Part shown: piece after piece, positions 48,261-54,130 of the stretch
Layout: each line of letters begins with the position of its first letter
Position numbering within the stretch: position 1 is the first letter of the stretch
Assembly (NCBI GenBank): GCA_946629065.1
Contig: CAMOXK010000004.1
Coordinates: 1 to 54,130, forward strand
DNA length: 54,130 nt
Source: an uncultured Clostridia bacterium
Lineage (GTDB): Bacteria; Bacillota; Clostridia; Oscillospirales; Oscillospiraceae
Reading direction: 5' to 3'
The notes under the pieces: generated by a model
What the model saw: the letters and a program-made list of their open reading frames with translations, nothing else
What the model was told of the DNA's origin: nothing
Databases searched by the model: none
Translations under genes and position numbers: made by a program

Positions 48261-49244
48261 TCAATGAGAGCTGGAATGAGAAGCCGCCGTACTGCTGATC
48301 ACGATCATCATGAGGATCATCGTGATGATCGCAAGCTCGACGGATGCGGTCAGCATCGCCGTAGTGCCGAGGCTGTCCTCCTCAGAAAGGGAAGACTGCA
48401 CCATCTGAACGGCGAACATTCTCCTGCACTCTCTTCCAACGCCGAAGATGCCCCGGAAGGGCTTATACTGTTTCAGGAAGTCATCCGCCTCGCAGATCCG
48501 TTCCAGGAGTGTTTCCGTGGGAAGGCTGGAATCGGCAAGGATGCCAAGGATGGCAAGTCTGCTCCCTCTGCCGAGCGAGTGCCCCGCCGCTTTCAGCCCC
48601 TCAGACAAGGCGCAGAGCTTCTCGCATTTATCTTCCGTCCGTCCGCTCCGAACGGCAAGAATATGGCTGAGCATCTGCCGTGTGTCCCTGTTTGCCTTCA
48701 GCTTCTTATCCAGATAGGCATAGATCTCCTCCGCTTCCGCATAAACAGCGGAAGCATCTTTCCCCGTCACGGCCATCAGCGCCGCAAAGGGCAGGTCGTT
48801 TTCGGAGGTCAGCCAGGGGTGGGCTTCCTTCATTTCTTTGTAGATCTGCTTCGTCTTCTCCGCCAGGTTTTCAGCGTTGCCCTGCTCGGCCAGGATCATG
48901 GCAGCGAGAGCCGTCTGCTCTCCGCTGAAGAAGGTTTTGATCTGCCGATAGGCATTCTCCGCGCGCTCAAAATAAAGCTCGGGGTCCGGGGCAAGCGCCA
49001 TCTTGCAGCGCACAAGAAGTTCATCCGAACCGCGGAAATTGGAGAAAATGCCCGCCTTGCTTTTCAGCAGCTTTTTGCATTCCCTGATCCTTTCCAGATT
49101 CGGCTCTTCTCCTTTCGCCAGGTAAAGCCCGGCGCAGGCCAGGATCATTTCCGTAAACTGCATCTTGTTTCCTGCCGCCAGAACGCGGTAGTTTTCCGCA
49201 AGCTTCCGGCACTTGCTTTCCGTCTGTCGATCCAACTTAAGCAT
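48261..49244 (-). CDS. DUF4003 family protein
   Basis: 327 residues, mainly alpha-helical, starting MLKLDRQTESKCRKLAENYR. The family pattern shows as AAGNKMQFTEMILACAGLYL, NFRGSDELLVRCKMALAPDP, SGEQTALAAMILAEQ and GRGSRLAILGILAD. The C-terminal segment MLTASVELAIITMILMMIVISST is hydrophobic and may be a membrane anchor. Function is unknown; the domain occurs widely in Firmicutes. GAGAG lies directly upstream of the chosen ATG; the longer frame upstream (to 49358) lacks a ribosome site. A 7-bp inverted repeat GATCACG / CGTGATC lies within the 3' coding end. Confidence 0.7.
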   Translation of the reverse strand: MLKLDRQTESKCRKLAENYRVLAAGNKMQFTEMILACAGLYLAKGEEPNLERIRECKKLLKSKAGIFSNFRGSDELLVRCKMALAPDPELYFERAENAYRQIKTFFSGEQTALAAMILAEQGNAENLAEKTKQIYKEMKEAHPWLTSENDLPFAALMAVTGKDASAVYAEAEEIYAYLDKKLKANRDTRQMLSHILAVRSGRTEDKCEKLCALSEGLKAAGHSLGRGSRLAILGILADSSLPTETLLERICEADDFLKQYKPFRGIFGVGRECRRMFAVQMVQSSLSEEDSLGTTAMLTASVELAIITMILMMIVISSTAASHSSSH

Positions 49245-49378
49245 CCTCTCTTTCTCTCTATATGAGACTGTTGATTTTCTCTGTTTCTCCTGGTGGATTC
49301 CATTCCATCGGATCCTAACATGAATATGGTCGTCGCCATCCTGTTCCGCCCGGTTCAAGCCGCGCGGCCTTGCCGTCG

Positions 49379-49804
49379 TTACAGGAATTCGTAGAGATTC
49401 AGCCCGGTCACGGCCTCATCCAGCTTTCGCTCGACCCTGCCGTCCAACACACGGACGATCATCTCGCAGGTCGCGGAAATGCGGCATTCGTTCAGATGCC
49501 CGCCGATCACGCTCATATCCGCCCGGCAGAGATTGATGTGCAGATGCAGATAGGGCTCCCCGTCCTTCGTGGACACGCTGCCGAGAAGGGAGGTGATCTC
49601 CATCGGCTCCTCGAAGGTTTGGCGGTGATACTGCTTTGCGGCAACGTCATACAATCCGATCACCACGCGATCCGCCGCGCCCAGCGCCTCCACGGAGGCC
49701 AGCTTCACGCCCTCCTGCCGGCAAAACGCAGTCAGCGAGTCGACCACCTCTTCCCCGCGATCTATGCGGATCACATAGGTATCCTGAAATTTTCTGTATT
49801 CCAT
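49379..49804 (-). CDS. PPC-domain (DUF296) protein
   Basis: 141 residues forming one PPC/PCC domain (PF03479-like trimeric fold). Landmarks are FVIRIDRGEEVVDSLTAFC-like start (YVIRIDRGEEVV), ASVEALGAADRVVIGLYD and HLHINLCRADMSVIGGHLNE, where His residues at LHLHIN and GGHL probably bind a metal. Plant members are AT-hook DNA binders; bacterial stand-alone members have no settled function. GAAAGGAG precedes the ATG. Single gene in a minus-strand run. Confidence 0.85.
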   Translation of the reverse strand: MEYRKFQDTYVIRIDRGEEVVDSLTAFCRQEGVKLASVEALGAADRVVIGLYDVAAKQYHRQTFEEPMEITSLLGSVSTKDGEPYLHLHINLCRADMSVIGGHLNECRISATCEMIVRVLDGRVERKLDEAVTGLNLYEFL

Positions 49805-49893
49805 TCTGTTTACTCCTTTCGATGCTCCCTTTTATGGTATCTACCGAGGGATCTGCCCTTTCACATTCCGATCCTGTTTCCGCTTCTTTCTCC

Positions 49894-50679
49894 TCAGCTC
49901 CGCTTCGTTCTCTTTTCCGTCTCCTCCCGGGTGGCTCCGGTGCAAACGATCCCCCGGATCGCATCGGCAAACTGAGGCGCGTGATTGAGCGACAATTCTC
50001 CGTGTCGAAGACCGGGCATGCGGTGCAGCCTGGCCGACGGGAGCGCACGGCAGATCGCTTCCGCGGAGTTCAGGATATCAATTGTCTCCTTTTCTCCAAC
50101 GGCAACATGGACCCGGGCGGCTGTATCACGGAAGGAGTCTTTCAATTCATAGGACGTGTTCGCCTTCATAAAAGCGATCATGTCCTGTTTCTCGATTTGG
50201 CAGCTATCCCGGTAGTAGTCCTCGAACAGCTCCGGTTTGATATGCAGGGACTGAAACTGCATTTTGGCAAAGCTCCTGTTTCGGATCAGTCCGTAGCTTG
50301 CGCCGATGGCCGGGCCGATCAGGGCGTTTGTCAGTCTGGAAGGGAGCACGGCTGCGCTCTCGACCAGGGCATAGGAGCAAAGCTCCCCGCGCAGTGACAG
50401 CATCTCCAGCAAAACCTGCCCGCCCAGGGACAGTCCCCCGATCAGCAAAACAGAGCCACCCAAATGCTCGTCGATAAAGGAGATGATCTCGGCGGCGTTG
50501 TCCTCGATCGTCGTGAACGGACGGTCGCTTCCCGCGTGACCGTCCAGGATCGGAAGGATAAGGTGGTATTCTTCCTGCAAAAGCTCCGCCGCTTCCCGAT
50601 AGTTCCACCAGGACAGGCCTCCGCCGTGGAGCAGCAGGATCGTCTCTTTCTGACGGTCGCCGTATTCGTGAAATTGCAT
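49894..50679 (-). CDS. Alpha/beta hydrolase
   Basis: 261 residues. The oxyanion region is LLLHGGGLSWWNY near 19-30 and the nucleophile elbow GGLSLGG has Ser near residue 93. A His is likely in GLRHGELSLNH near 238, and an Asp candidate is near AVGEKETIDILN. This is the general alpha/beta hydrolase 6 fold (esterases, epoxide or haloalkane hydrolases, acyltransferases); no substrate can be given. The start is ATG 50679 with AGGGAAG upstream; a longer frame to 50745 lacks a ribosome site. It lies 62 nt downstream of the DUF1905 gene. Confidence 0.85.
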   Translation of the reverse strand: MQFHEYGDRQKETILLLHGGGLSWWNYREAAELLQEEYHLILPILDGHAGSDRPFTTIEDNAAEIISFIDEHLGGSVLLIGGLSLGGQVLLEMLSLRGELCSYALVESAAVLPSRLTNALIGPAIGASYGLIRNRSFAKMQFQSLHIKPELFEDYYRDSCQIEKQDMIAFMKANTSYELKDSFRDTAARVHVAVGEKETIDILNSAEAICRALPSARLHRMPGLRHGELSLNHAPQFADAIRGIVCTGATREETEKRTKRS

Positions 50680-50741
50680 GGTATCTTCCCTCTTCTGTCT
50701 GAGGCGGGCTCCAGGCGAAAAGCCCTTCCGCCGCTGGCTGC

Positions 50742-51035
50742 TCATGCTTTCTCGCTTTCTTCTTTCCTGGTGATGACGATATGGAGCGTGTCGCCCTCGC
50801 TCTTGCCCAGTGCCTGGCGGATCGCTTTGCGCACCCCGATCACATAGCAGACCGAGCCGTCGGCATTTCTCACGCCCATGTTGACGATGCTGCCGTCATA
50901 GGGAATGCCGTCAAAGCTTGCATGCACCTTTACGCGTCCCTTGCCGAACTCCTGCCGGAGGTCCCAGGGAAAGGCCACCCAGGCCCCGCCGCCGTCCGGG
51001 TCTTCATGCAGCACGGCGTCATATTCGTACTTCAT
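50742..51035 (-). CDS. DUF1905 protein
   Basis: 97 residues covering the DUF1905 domain: VAFPWDLRQEFGKGRVKVHA, FDGIPYDGSIVNMG, VIGVRKAIRQALGKSEGDTL. The fold is a small beta-barrel; function is unknown, although fusions with YdeI/OmpD-associated domains occur. The ATG overlaps the stop codon of the upstream DUF1801/YdhG gene (ATGA at 51032-51035), so the two are translationally coupled. Confidence 0.88.
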   Translation of the reverse strand: MKYEYDAVLHEDPDGGGAWVAFPWDLRQEFGKGRVKVHASFDGIPYDGSIVNMGVRNADGSVCYVIGVRKAIRQALGKSEGDTLHIVITRKEESEKA

Positions 51036-51376
51036 TTCGCTCCTTTTCTGTTCGTCTCCCAGCTCCAGCGGGCGATCTCGGCGATCAGCTCCAAGGGCAG
51101 CTCGCGGCTGTTGGGGAACTGGATCGCGCCCTTGCTGGTCTTGTATTCTGTCAGACGCGGCGCGAAAAACGCCACTGCCTCCGCGCCGGGATACAGCCCG
51201 ATGTGTGCTTTTGCCGGGGCGAAGTGGATGATGTTGCGGCCCTTCCAGAAGGTGGGCATGCCCCAGGACAGGCGCTCCTCCGCCTCCGGGATCGCAGTGC
51301 GGATCGTGTCATAGACGGCGTTCAGCCGGGGCCGGATGCTTTCGTCCTGGCTGTCGATGTATTCCCGTATGGTCAT
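51032..51376 (-). CDS. DUF1801/YdhG-like protein
   Basis: 114 residues starting MTIREYIDSQDESIRPRLNA. The SWGMPTFWKGRNIIHFAPAK core, the HIGLYPGAEAVAFFAP strand and GAIQFPNSRELPLELIAEIA are typical of YdhG/Fra-like proteins (frataxin-fold-like; Bacillus YdhG is called an intracellular iron chaperone). The iron role is from family knowledge. AGGAGAG precedes the ATG at 51376; the longer frame upstream is not needed. Coupled to the DUF1905 gene. Confidence 0.85.
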   Translation of the reverse strand: MTIREYIDSQDESIRPRLNAVYDTIRTAIPEAEERLSWGMPTFWKGRNIIHFAPAKAHIGLYPGAEAVAFFAPRLTEYKTSKGAIQFPNSRELPLELIAEIARWSWETNRKGAK

Positions 51377-51408
51377 GTATCTCTCTCCTATTCCTCGCAG
51401 GGTCATTC

Positions 51409-51819
51409 TTAAACTAATATCCCGTTGCAATGGTCGATCTCGTGCTGGATGATCTGCGCAGGAAAGCCGGTGTAGGTTTTGATCCGCGTTTCAAAGCGCT
51501 CGTTCTGGTACTGTACCTTGATGGAGCGGTATCGTTTTGCCCTGCGCGTGCCGGGCAGGGACAGGCAGCCCTCTTCGGCCTCATAAGCCCCGGAGCACTT
51601 GACGATCTCCGGATTGAACATCACCGTCGCGCTGCCGTTGTCGTCGAGAATGATGATCTGCCTGGCAACGCCGATCATGTTCGCCGCCATGCCTACGCAG
51701 CCGTCCCGGTGCGCTTCAAGCGTGTCCCGCAGGTCCTGCGCGACCGGCAGATCCTGTACCGTGGCCGGCGCAGATTTCTGCCCAAGAAAGATCGGGTCTT
51801 TCATGATGGGTTTGATCAT
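51409..51819 (-). CDS. Peptide-deformylase-like protein with non-canonical motif I
   Basis: 136 residues, a compact PDF fold. Motif II is EGCLSLP (metal Cys) and motif III is QHEIDHCNG (HExxH). Motif I, normally GxGxAAxQ, reads CVGMAANM at residues 41-48, so the first Gly is Cys and the catalytic Gln is Met. The length and motif II/III make the metal site likely. The missing Gln, which stabilises the deformylation transition state, makes normal deformylase activity doubtful, as in a recurrent clostridial PDF-like group. GGAGG precedes the ATG at 51819. The genuine def gene is presumably elsewhere. Confidence 0.82.
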   Translation of the reverse strand: MIKPIMKDPIFLGQKSAPATVQDLPVAQDLRDTLEAHRDGCVGMAANMIGVARQIIILDDNGSATVMFNPEIVKCSGAYEAEEGCLSLPGTRRAKRYRSIKVQYQNERFETRIKTYTGFPAQIIQHEIDHCNGILV

Positions 51820-51860
51820 CGTGTTTCCTCCAAAGCTGACTGTCTTTTCCCTTCCGCCCT

Positions 51861-52442
51861 TCATAAGCGCTGCTCATTCGCGTGGGCGTACAGGATCCGT
51901 TTCGGGTGTCGGACCATGATCTGCTCCCAGTCGCTTTTCAGCGCCGGGTTCTCCTCGTATCCCGCCAGGTACGCAAGGGGCTCCAGGTCGCCCACAAGGC
52001 AGCTTCCGTCATCAAGCAGGAGGGAAATGCTGTCTTCGCTGTGACTCGGCGTATGGAGAATCTCGCCGTCGATGCCAATCGATTTCAGGATCTCCCGGCC
52101 CTCCGCGCAGGAGAAACCCGTCGCCGCGTTTTCATCCACCGCCCGGTAAGAAAGCCGCTTGTCCCGGGCAAAGATCCCGTCCGAGGCGTGCACATGCGGG
52201 CGCTGTACCTCTGCGATCATCAGCTTCACGCCGCGCTGCTGGAGCTCTCCGGCCAGGCCCATGTGGTCCGGGTGATAATGGGTGATGAGCAGGGTCGTGA
52301 TCGCTTTCATTTCGATCCCGGCGGCCTTGATTGCCTTGAAAAACTGCGGCAGCGTCCCTGCCCAGTCCGTGTCCACCAACAGGCCGCCGCCCGCTCCCGG
52401 AATATAAAACGTATTGGTGTTGCCGTAACGGAGCTTTATCAT
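51861..52442 (-). CDS. MBL-fold metallo-hydrolase
   Basis: 193 residues. It starts MIKLRYGNTNTFYI, the first strand of a beta-lactamase-like hydrolase. The metal motif is THYHPDHMG (HxHxDH) near 55, HTPSHSEDSISLLL supplies the next His, DLEP supplies the metal Asp, and the C-terminal His is in LYAHANEQ. It is of the glyoxalase-II/lactonase-like general type; no substrate is known. The start is ATG 52442 with GAGAGG upstream. An in-frame start at 52511 lies inside the 159-bp insertion element, so it is not the native start. Its promoter region may have been separated from the gene by that insertion. Confidence 0.85.
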   Translation of the reverse strand: MIKLRYGNTNTFYIPGAGGGLLVDTDWAGTLPQFFKAIKAAGIEMKAITTLLITHYHPDHMGLAGELQQRGVKLMIAEVQRPHVHASDGIFARDKRLSYRAVDENAATGFSCAEGREILKSIGIDGEILHTPSHSEDSISLLLDDGSCLVGDLEPLAYLAGYEENPALKSDWEQIMVRHPKRILYAHANEQRL

Positions 52443-52496
52443 GGCGCGCCTCTCACAGTTGGTCGTATTTTGCGTTGCTGCCCCGGCATTTCTCAA

Positions 52497-52655
52497 GTAA
52501 ACGCTGATCAAATCACCATCGGCATCTTGCGGATAATTTCCGCTCTGCTTTCGTCACTTTTTCTTGCAATACACAAAGTATTCCTGCGAAAAACTGCCTT
52601 CATCAGAACGCAAATTCTCTCGCAATCTGCTCTCGCCGATTTCATCAGCGTTTAC
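52497..52655 (-). mobile_element. MITE-like inverted-repeat element, copy B (complete, 159 bp)
   Basis: Length and ends equal copy A (GTAAACGCTGAT / ATCAGCGTTTAC) but it lies in the opposite orientation. It is flanked by the 4-bp duplication TCAA (52493-52496 and 52656-52659). The central ~45 nt are almost identical to copy A, whereas the stem arms differ with base-pair compensation. Its right end lies inside the 3' end of the MazG-like gene and supplies its stop codon. Confidence 0.88.
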
Positions 52656-52935
52656 TCAACGGGATACTTGGCCTCGTTTGATCCATCTTCGCGCTGATGA
52701 TCGCGTCGGCGTCCAAGCCCAGCGCGTCCAGCATATTCTGGCAGTACACCATCACATCGGCCAGCTCCTCTCCCACGTGGGTGAGGTCGTAATCCGTATC
52801 GCTCCACTGAAAGCACTCCAGCAGCTCATTGGCCTCGATGGAGATGGACTTTGCCAGGTTCGCGGGCGTGTGGAATTGATTCCAATCCCGCTCCGTTGAA
52901 AACCTGCGGATCCGCGCTATCGTTTCCGGTTTCAT
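52645..52935 (-). CDS. MazG-like nucleotide pyrophosphohydrolase, 3' end replaced by the element
   Basis: 96 residues. The all-alpha NTP-PPase core is clear: LAKSISIEANELLECFQWSD with the acidic EAxxLLE pattern near 30, then HVGEELADVMVYCQNMLDALG near 58, which supplies the second acidic pair. Relatives continue with a basic segment such as K(Y)PVEK and about ten more residues. Here the native frame reaches PSIPL, then enters the element, which adds SKR and a TGA. The catalytic helices are intact, so activity is possible. GGAGG lies 9 nt upstream of the ATG. Such enzymes clear non-canonical dNTPs. Confidence 0.8.
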   Translation of the reverse strand: MKPETIARIRRFSTERDWNQFHTPANLAKSISIEANELLECFQWSDTDYDLTHVGEELADVMVYCQNMLDALGLDADAIISAKMDQTRPSIPLSKR

Positions 52936-52967
52936 GGCTTTGGTCCTCCGCTCTGCATTCTGACCTC

Positions 52968-52999
52968 ATTATACTCTATCGTATCTGAAAAAGCGATAG
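52968..52999 (-). promoter_or_regulatory. Promoter and inverted repeat upstream of the MazG-like gene
   Basis: TATAAT lies at 52973-52968 on the minus strand. CTATCG (52976-52981) and CGATAG (52994-52999) form an inverted repeat across the spacer and -35 region, an operator-like arrangement. The -35 box is weak. Confidence 0.45.
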
Positions 53000-53197
53000 G
53001 ATTTCTTCTCATCCACAAATACAAAAATCGCCTTGAAACAGTACATTCAAGACGATTTCTGTGTAAGTGCGCTTATTGTAAAAGCTGATAAAATGTTTAC
53101 CCCCGACGGGCCAGAATATGTAGAAATCGGAGTTCGTCATGGAAAACAAGAAAAGCTGTATGCGAAAGAAGAGACGGAGAAGGCACTTCTTTCGTAA
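53000..53197 (+). pseudogene. Remnant open frame without a gene start
   Basis: The plus frame stays open for 65 codons to a TAA at 53195-53197 and reads protein-like (ALIVKADKMFTPDGPEYVEI, ...KLYAKEETEKALLS). There is no ribosome site, the only late ATG is at 53093, and an intrinsic-terminator-like hairpin crosses it on the opposite strand. It looks like the tail of a decayed gene, but I cannot name the family. The remaining DNA 53198-53303 holds nothing I recognise. Confidence 0.35.
53025..53058 (-). terminator. Orphan minus-strand terminator
   Basis: AAATCG-C-CTTGAA and TTCAAG-A-CGATTT form a 12-bp stem with one mismatch and an 8-nt loop, followed on the minus strand by TTTTTGTATTTG. No minus-strand gene precedes it, so it may be left over from a lost gene. 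Confidence 0.5.
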
Positions 53198-53303
53198 AGT
53201 GTTTTCTTTATGATCAACGCCCTCATACAGTCGTCCAGATAGAGTGGGTCGCGCGGAGGAAATCGGTTTGAGCGAATTGGTTTACCGCTGATCGGATCTA
53301 TGG

Positions 53304-53332
53304 TGGAAAAAGCTCCGGCAACATGATATAAT
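53304..53332 (+). promoter_or_regulatory. Promoter of the ferredoxin-domain gene
   Basis: TGGAAA (53304-53309) and TATAAT (53327-53332) are 17 nt apart, 50 nt before the ATG at 53382. Confidence 0.65.
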
Positions 53333-53381
53333 AGAGTTATAGCAGCTTGGCGACAGCCAGATTTGCACAGGAGGGATACTC

Positions 53382-54035
53382 ATGTTAAGAAAGATCATCA
53401 AAATCGACGAAGACCGCTGCAGCGGCTGCGGGCTGTGCGCCAATGCCTGCCATGAGGGAGCCATCGACATTGTAAACGGCAAGGCAAAGCTGATGCGGGA
53501 GCATTTCTGTGACGGGTTTGGCGACTGCCTGCCCGCATGTCCGATGAATGCCATTTCCTTTGAAATGCGCGAGGCGCCAGGCTATGATGAGCAGGCCGTC
53601 CTGGAGGCCAAGCGCAAGAAAGAAGCCAAAATGTCGGAGAGCACAGGCGGAGACGCGCCAAACGCGCTGAATAACTGGCCGGTGCAGCTGTTTCTTGTCA
53701 GTCCCACCTCTCCGGCCTTCCACGACTGCGATCTGCTGATTGCGGCGGACTGCACGGCCTACGCCTACGGAAACTTCCACCGGGACTTTGTTGCAGGACG
53801 GACGACCGTGATCGCCTGCCCCAAGCAGCGGGAGCACGATCAGGCCGGGAAGCTGACCGCCATCTTCCGGGAAAATGAGATCCGTTCCGTCACGCTGGTG
53901 CGCATGTTTGTTCCCTGCTGCGGCGGCCTGGAATACGCGGTCTGGCAGGCGCTGGCGGAATGCGGGAAGACGATCCCTCTGCGGATCGTTACCGTCGGCG
54001 CAGACGGCAAGGTGCTGAAAGAGGAAGGGACCTGA
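53382..54035 (+). CDS. Two-cluster 4Fe-4S ferredoxin-domain protein
   Basis: 217 residues. Two cysteine sets bind 4Fe-4S clusters: CSGCGLCANAC at 14-24, and a second set with CDGFGDCLPACP near 43-53, where the usual CxxCxxCxxxCP spacing is altered to C-x5-C-x3-CP. The second half (LNNWPVQLFLVSPTSPAFHD, then DLLIAADCTAYAYGNFHRDF, and ACPKQREHD) is a conserved domain of unknown role in clostridial ferredoxin-like proteins; its Cys residues in AADC, ACPK and VPCCGG might bind more metal. It is probably a redox-linked cytoplasmic protein. GGAGGG lies 8 nt upstream of the ATG. It is followed by the third copy of the 159-bp element. Confidence 0.85.
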   Translation: MLRKIIKIDEDRCSGCGLCANACHEGAIDIVNGKAKLMREHFCDGFGDCLPACPMNAISFEMREAPGYDEQAVLEAKRKKEAKMSESTGGDAPNALNNWPVQLFLVSPTSPAFHDCDLLIAADCTAYAYGNFHRDFVAGRTTVIACPKQREHDQAGKLTAIFRENEIRSVTLVRMFVPCCGGLEYAVWQALAECGKTIPLRIVTVGADGKVLKEEGT

Positions 54036-54080
54036 ACCGCAGCTTGCCTTGCAGCTTGGCGCTCCATCAAGAAGATTTAA

Positions 54081-54130
54081 GTAAACGATGATTCAATCGG
54101 CAAGAGCGAATCCCGAGAAAATATGCGTTC
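54081..54130 (+). mobile_element. MITE-like inverted-repeat element, copy C (cut by the window edge)
   Basis: The first 50 nt match copy A with a single difference (position 8 of the terminal repeat, C to A), in the same orientation. TTAA (54077-54080) precedes it, the likely left target duplication. The right half lies outside the window. Confidence 0.8.

Noticed and set aside
52442-52511. A longer MBL protein starting at 52511
   Set aside because: That start codon lies inside the inserted element and the extra residues do not belong to the fold; ATG 52442 has its own ribosome site.

Overview
The window looks like chromosomal DNA of a low-GC-phylum but GC-rich gut Clostridium, probably an Oscillospiraceae-type Firmicute (inference). 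The grounds are alanine-rich lipoprotein signal peptides on the solute-binding proteins, a cohesin-like secreted protein, MsmK-style sugar ABC operons without their own ATPase, strong AGGAGG-type ribosome sites, a tRNA with encoded CCA, and short palindromic repeats of the kind common in gut Clostridia. There is no phage, plasmid, conjugative or CRISPR module. Most genes lie on the minus strand and many pairs overlap by ATGA.

Layout. (1) 1-6834: a secreted cohesin-like protein runs off the left edge. Beyond a 159-bp inverted-repeat element lies a five-gene operon: solute-binding lipoprotein, ATPase, fused double permease, HAD phosphatase and D-lyxose-isomerase-like enzyme. It resembles FbpABC/AfuABC transporters and may import and process sugar phosphates. 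(2) 6998-13936: carbohydrate degradation, with a lipoprotein type I pullulanase, a divergent esterase, and an SDR plus a domain-permuted GH3 beta-glucosidase. (3) 14092-19592: a LacI-controlled ABC sugar operon (permease, binding protein, permease) ending in a ComEC-like metallo-beta-lactamase-fold hydrolase. (4) 19607-24773: a 2H phosphoesterase, a small membrane protein, tRNA-Leu(GAG) beside a 62-bp perfect palindrome and tRNA fragments, and a heterodimeric ABC exporter. (5) 25043-30657: threonine ammonia-lyase with RidA, a YwaF-like membrane protein, and the NAD salvage set pncA-pncB-nadE. (6) 30816-37929: a run of mostly uncharacterised genes (DUF4234-like, DUF4256, DUF1349, a zincin-like membrane protein, DUF5655, VanZ, GNAT-YoaP, a U32-like cysteine-cluster protein, ABM monooxygenase).

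(7) 38073-45429 is the most interesting part. One strong promoter drives an acyl-activating AMP ligase, a stand-alone acyl carrier protein, a free-standing condensation-domain acyltransferase and a 1,295-residue MMPL/RND exporter. This reads as a minimal make-and-export pathway for an unknown acylated product. (8) 45501-54130: a 2H-phosphoesterase/MBL fusion with an intact internal start site, an AlkX/YcaQ-like glycosylase, and small enzymes including a peptide-deformylase-like protein without the catalytic Gln. A MazG-like gene has its 3' end supplied by the second copy of the 159-bp element. A two-cluster ferredoxin follows, and a third copy of the element starts at the right edge.

The element copies have matching terminal inverted repeats and 4-bp target duplications. 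The two complete copies differ by several compensatory base-pair changes, so a folded structure appears to be conserved.
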